Origin: Fusarium oxysporum f. sp. lycopersici 4287
Taxonomy: Eukaryota; Ascomycota; Sordariomycetes; Hypocreales; Nectriaceae
NCBI RefSeq assembly: GCF_000149955.1
Contig: NC_030994.1
Location: forward strand, 1,975,071-2,039,070
Direction: 5' to 3'
DNA length: 64,000 bases
Positions 62,101-64,000 of this stretch are shown piece by piece. Below the pieces are notes generated by a model that worked only from the letters and a program-made list of their open reading frames with translations, was not told where the DNA came from and searched no databases. A program made the position numbers and the translations under genes. How positions within the stretch are numbered: the first letter of the stretch is position 1; every line of letters begins with the position of its first letter.

Positions 62101-63405
62101 CGAACATTTCATCAATGAGAATCTCAGTAAACAGACAGAATAGCTTCTTAAAGTCACCCGCAAGCTGTCTAGCACGAGGTGAGCTCCTGAGAATGTCTTG
62201 ACCAACTCCTATGAAACTTATCGAAGTCATCTCTGCATCCTCCTCCAGTTTCTGAAGTTGGCGATAGTACTTCTGTAGAGTGAAGAAAATGATGGCCTTG
62301 TTCTTATACTGTTCGTCGCGACAGACAAGACGAGCCTTCGGCAGGGCTTCGTGCAACGCCAACTCTAGGGTCTCGGCAGTCGTGCGATTCCATGCTACTT
62401 TTATGGTTCGAGTACCACGATTCCAAACTTGATGTGCTGCCAAGGGCGGAATGAGGATGAAGTCACCGACTCGCTGTTCAACTACATATACATCGAAGGG
62501 TGCTTTCTTCCATGCATTGATTTGAGCAAAGTGTTTCTCAATCTCAATATCGTGTCCCAGCATGGAGAGAAAGTATTCTCGAACGACCTCGCGATCCTTG
62601 CTTTCCGTCATGAACCAGATGGAGCTTCCTGGTTTCTCGCCCTTCTCGTCCTCTGATGCTTCTACCATGATATTTTGACCTAAAGATGCACACATCTCAC
62701 GATGAGCTGGGGTAAATGTGCCTTCGTGTCCAATGTAGCACATAAGATTTTGGGCTCGCATTTCTTCTGGTAAGCTCGACATCAAATCACCAGCTGGTGC
62801 TGCAGCAGCCTCATCGCGGAAGGCGTCTTCCTTTTTTTGCGAGCCACCGGCTTCGCTGGCGTTCTCATTTAGGTAGAATAGGTTCGGATGGATGACCTTT
62901 TGTAGTGCATCGTGCCACTCGGGAGGACAGTCAATGTCTTTCAAGTAAAGGCGCTGACGGCGCTCGTCTCTGAAATTTGTAGGTGTCCATTGATTCGCCA
63001 ATTGTCGCATCGATCGTAGGTAATGCCCCATCGTCATAGGAATATCCGAACCCGCATTGATGTCTCTCACATTTTCCTCTGTTTAACATATGGTCAGTAA
63101 GCTTTCGATGGTCATCTGAGAAGAGTTGACCTACGTTGCTTATCATACGTCTCCTCCAGCCAACGGACATCGAAAAGCCCCTTTGGTAGAACACCATCCC
63201 ATCCATCAATGACCAGGGGTTTGCCACCAGCGATGACGTGAATCAACACCAGCTTCTCAAACTCTTGTTGTCCAAGATTGCGTATTTGGGTTCTTGACAC
63301 ACGCTGAACCCATTTGAAATTCGGGGTCTTGTCGACCAAGCCATACAAGTCCAGATCAGGCGGGATAGGATCGAATTTGGCCTGCGGGTGCAGTGAAGTC
63401 GGCAT
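59189..63405 (-). CDS. JmjC-domain protein with 4CXXC-R1 zinc finger, likely chromatin dioxygenase
   Basis: Two exons, 63405-63135 and 63078-59189 (intron 56 nt), give 1386 aa. The JmjC domain (about residues 195-320) has the Fe-binding HxE in TFTPAHREMCASLGQ (about 212) and the distal His in LIPPLAAHQVWNRG (about 304), so it looks catalytically able (Fe(II)/2-oxoglutarate demethylase or hydroxylase). A Cys-rich cluster at about 375-420 (CITCSYCRSNIFNRFLTCKH) precedes a 4CXXC-R1 zinc finger at about 583-655 (RRCHVCCHKDYAYRVHQC, CPKCLGICNCGHCRRQGHTD), related to CDCA7. The C-terminal half is disordered, with AT-hook-like patches (KRRGRPPK, RRRGRPRKS) and an Arg-Gly tail. A nuclear histone or DNA-methylation-linked role is inferred; the substrate is unknown. 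The start at 63405 gives MPTSLHPQAKFDPIPPDLDL. Confidence 0.9.
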
Positions 63406-64000
63406 CTTGTCGAGCTTCGAGAATCATACGCGCGAAGCTGTAGTGGGGTTTCGCTCGAGAAAGGAATGTCGTCGGTCGCCAAGAACGGGAAGTCTCGAAA
63501 ATTCGTATGCGTGAAATCAGGCCGAAAAGCCGTTCGTTTCGCAAATCGCCCCCATTGAGTACGAAAATAGCGACAACGATACCGTAAACGACGATAGGTT
63601 TTTGGGGGAGGTTACAAACCCTAGGCGAATGGATGAAGGCGCGTCAGAAGCTCAGGCGTTGAATTGTAGAATGCGCAACCAATCAAAGGTGCTTACGCAG
63701 AAACAGATAGCGAGCCATGGGGGCACGTGATAGATCACTTGCCGATCTTGCGCTAACAAGCTCGGCCAATTCGCTTCACTGCTTCGTGAGCTTTGGTGAC
63801 AAGGATCCTAAAGTTTATAAGATTCATATTTTTGGATCGAGAGTTTTCGATTTGAACTCTGGTGGGCTGCCATTGAGGTCTGACGTGACCAAGAGTCCTT
63901 TACAGAGCTTCGTAGTAAGTCAAATATGAAATTTTTATAAAATCCTAGTTCAAATTCTCATGATCCTAGTAGGTCTGTAGACTGTAATCTCATGAGATTA
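63406..64000. promoter_or_regulatory. Upstream region of the JmjC gene
   Basis: About 600 nt with the JmjC promoter and 5' UTR. The outer part is AT-rich. No other gene can be supported before the window ends. Confidence 0.5.

Overview
The window is nuclear DNA of a filamentous ascomycete, most likely a Sordariomycete of the Fusarium type (Hypocreales). Evidence: genes are dense and on both strands; introns are short (45-95 nt), mostly GT-AG with CTAAC-like branch sites; every recognisable protein is closest in layout to Pezizomycotina versions. No operon, CRISPR array, rRNA or tRNA gene and no secondary-metabolite cluster was seen. The species cannot be fixed from the sequence alone.

Layout: (1-304, +) C-terminal SAM domain of VTS1. 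(896-8372, -) neurofibromin/IRA RasGAP, split by a 1000-N gap at 1037-2036. (9087-12182, -) RAT1 exoribonuclease. (12762-16258, +) USO1/p115 tether. (16628-18293, +) PRMT3-type arginine methyltransferase. (18377-20774, -) OPT oligopeptide transporter. (20984-21281) a MITE-like inverted-repeat element. (21514-25856, -) RAV1. (26600-30214, -) SFI1. (30745-31033, +) a 60-aa twin-CX9C NDUFAF8-like protein in three tiny exons. (31138-34408, -) cytosolic IleRS. (35554-36828, +) Mo25/HYM1. (37234-38927, -) SWIB protein RSC6/SNF12. (40062-42433, -) PDK1/PKH kinase. (45134-46255, +) a hypothetical protein in a gene-poor stretch. (48061-48909, +) a conserved hypothetical protein with a long CT-rich leader. 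(50709-51556, +) SYN8-like Qc-SNARE. (51933-54445, -) AMA1-type APC/C activator with one in-frame TAG. (55009-56486, -) secreted GH18 chitinase. (57630-58996, +) BET4. (59189-63405, -) JmjC plus 4CXXC-R1 zinc-finger protein.

Most genes are housekeeping: RNA turnover (VTS1, RAT1), vesicle traffic (USO1, SYN8, BET4, RAV1), signalling (IRA, PKH, HYM1), chromatin (RSC6, JmjC, PRMT3), spindle pole and cell cycle (SFI1, AMA1), translation (ILS1) and mitochondria (NDUFAF8-like). They do not form one pathway, so the context is an ordinary core chromosome arm.

Two signals stand out. First, AMA1 splices into an otherwise perfect 766-codon frame that is interrupted by one UAG, exactly where the Cdc20/Cdh1 WD40 fold expects an aromatic residue; A-to-I mRNA editing (UAG to UGG, Trp) during sexual development would restore it. 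Second, single-base frameshifts sit in four conserved genes between 2 and 20.4 kb (IRA, RAT1, USO1, OPT), while the gene models from 21.5 kb onward stay in phase. This points to local consensus errors near the assembly gap, or less likely to a decaying duplicate.
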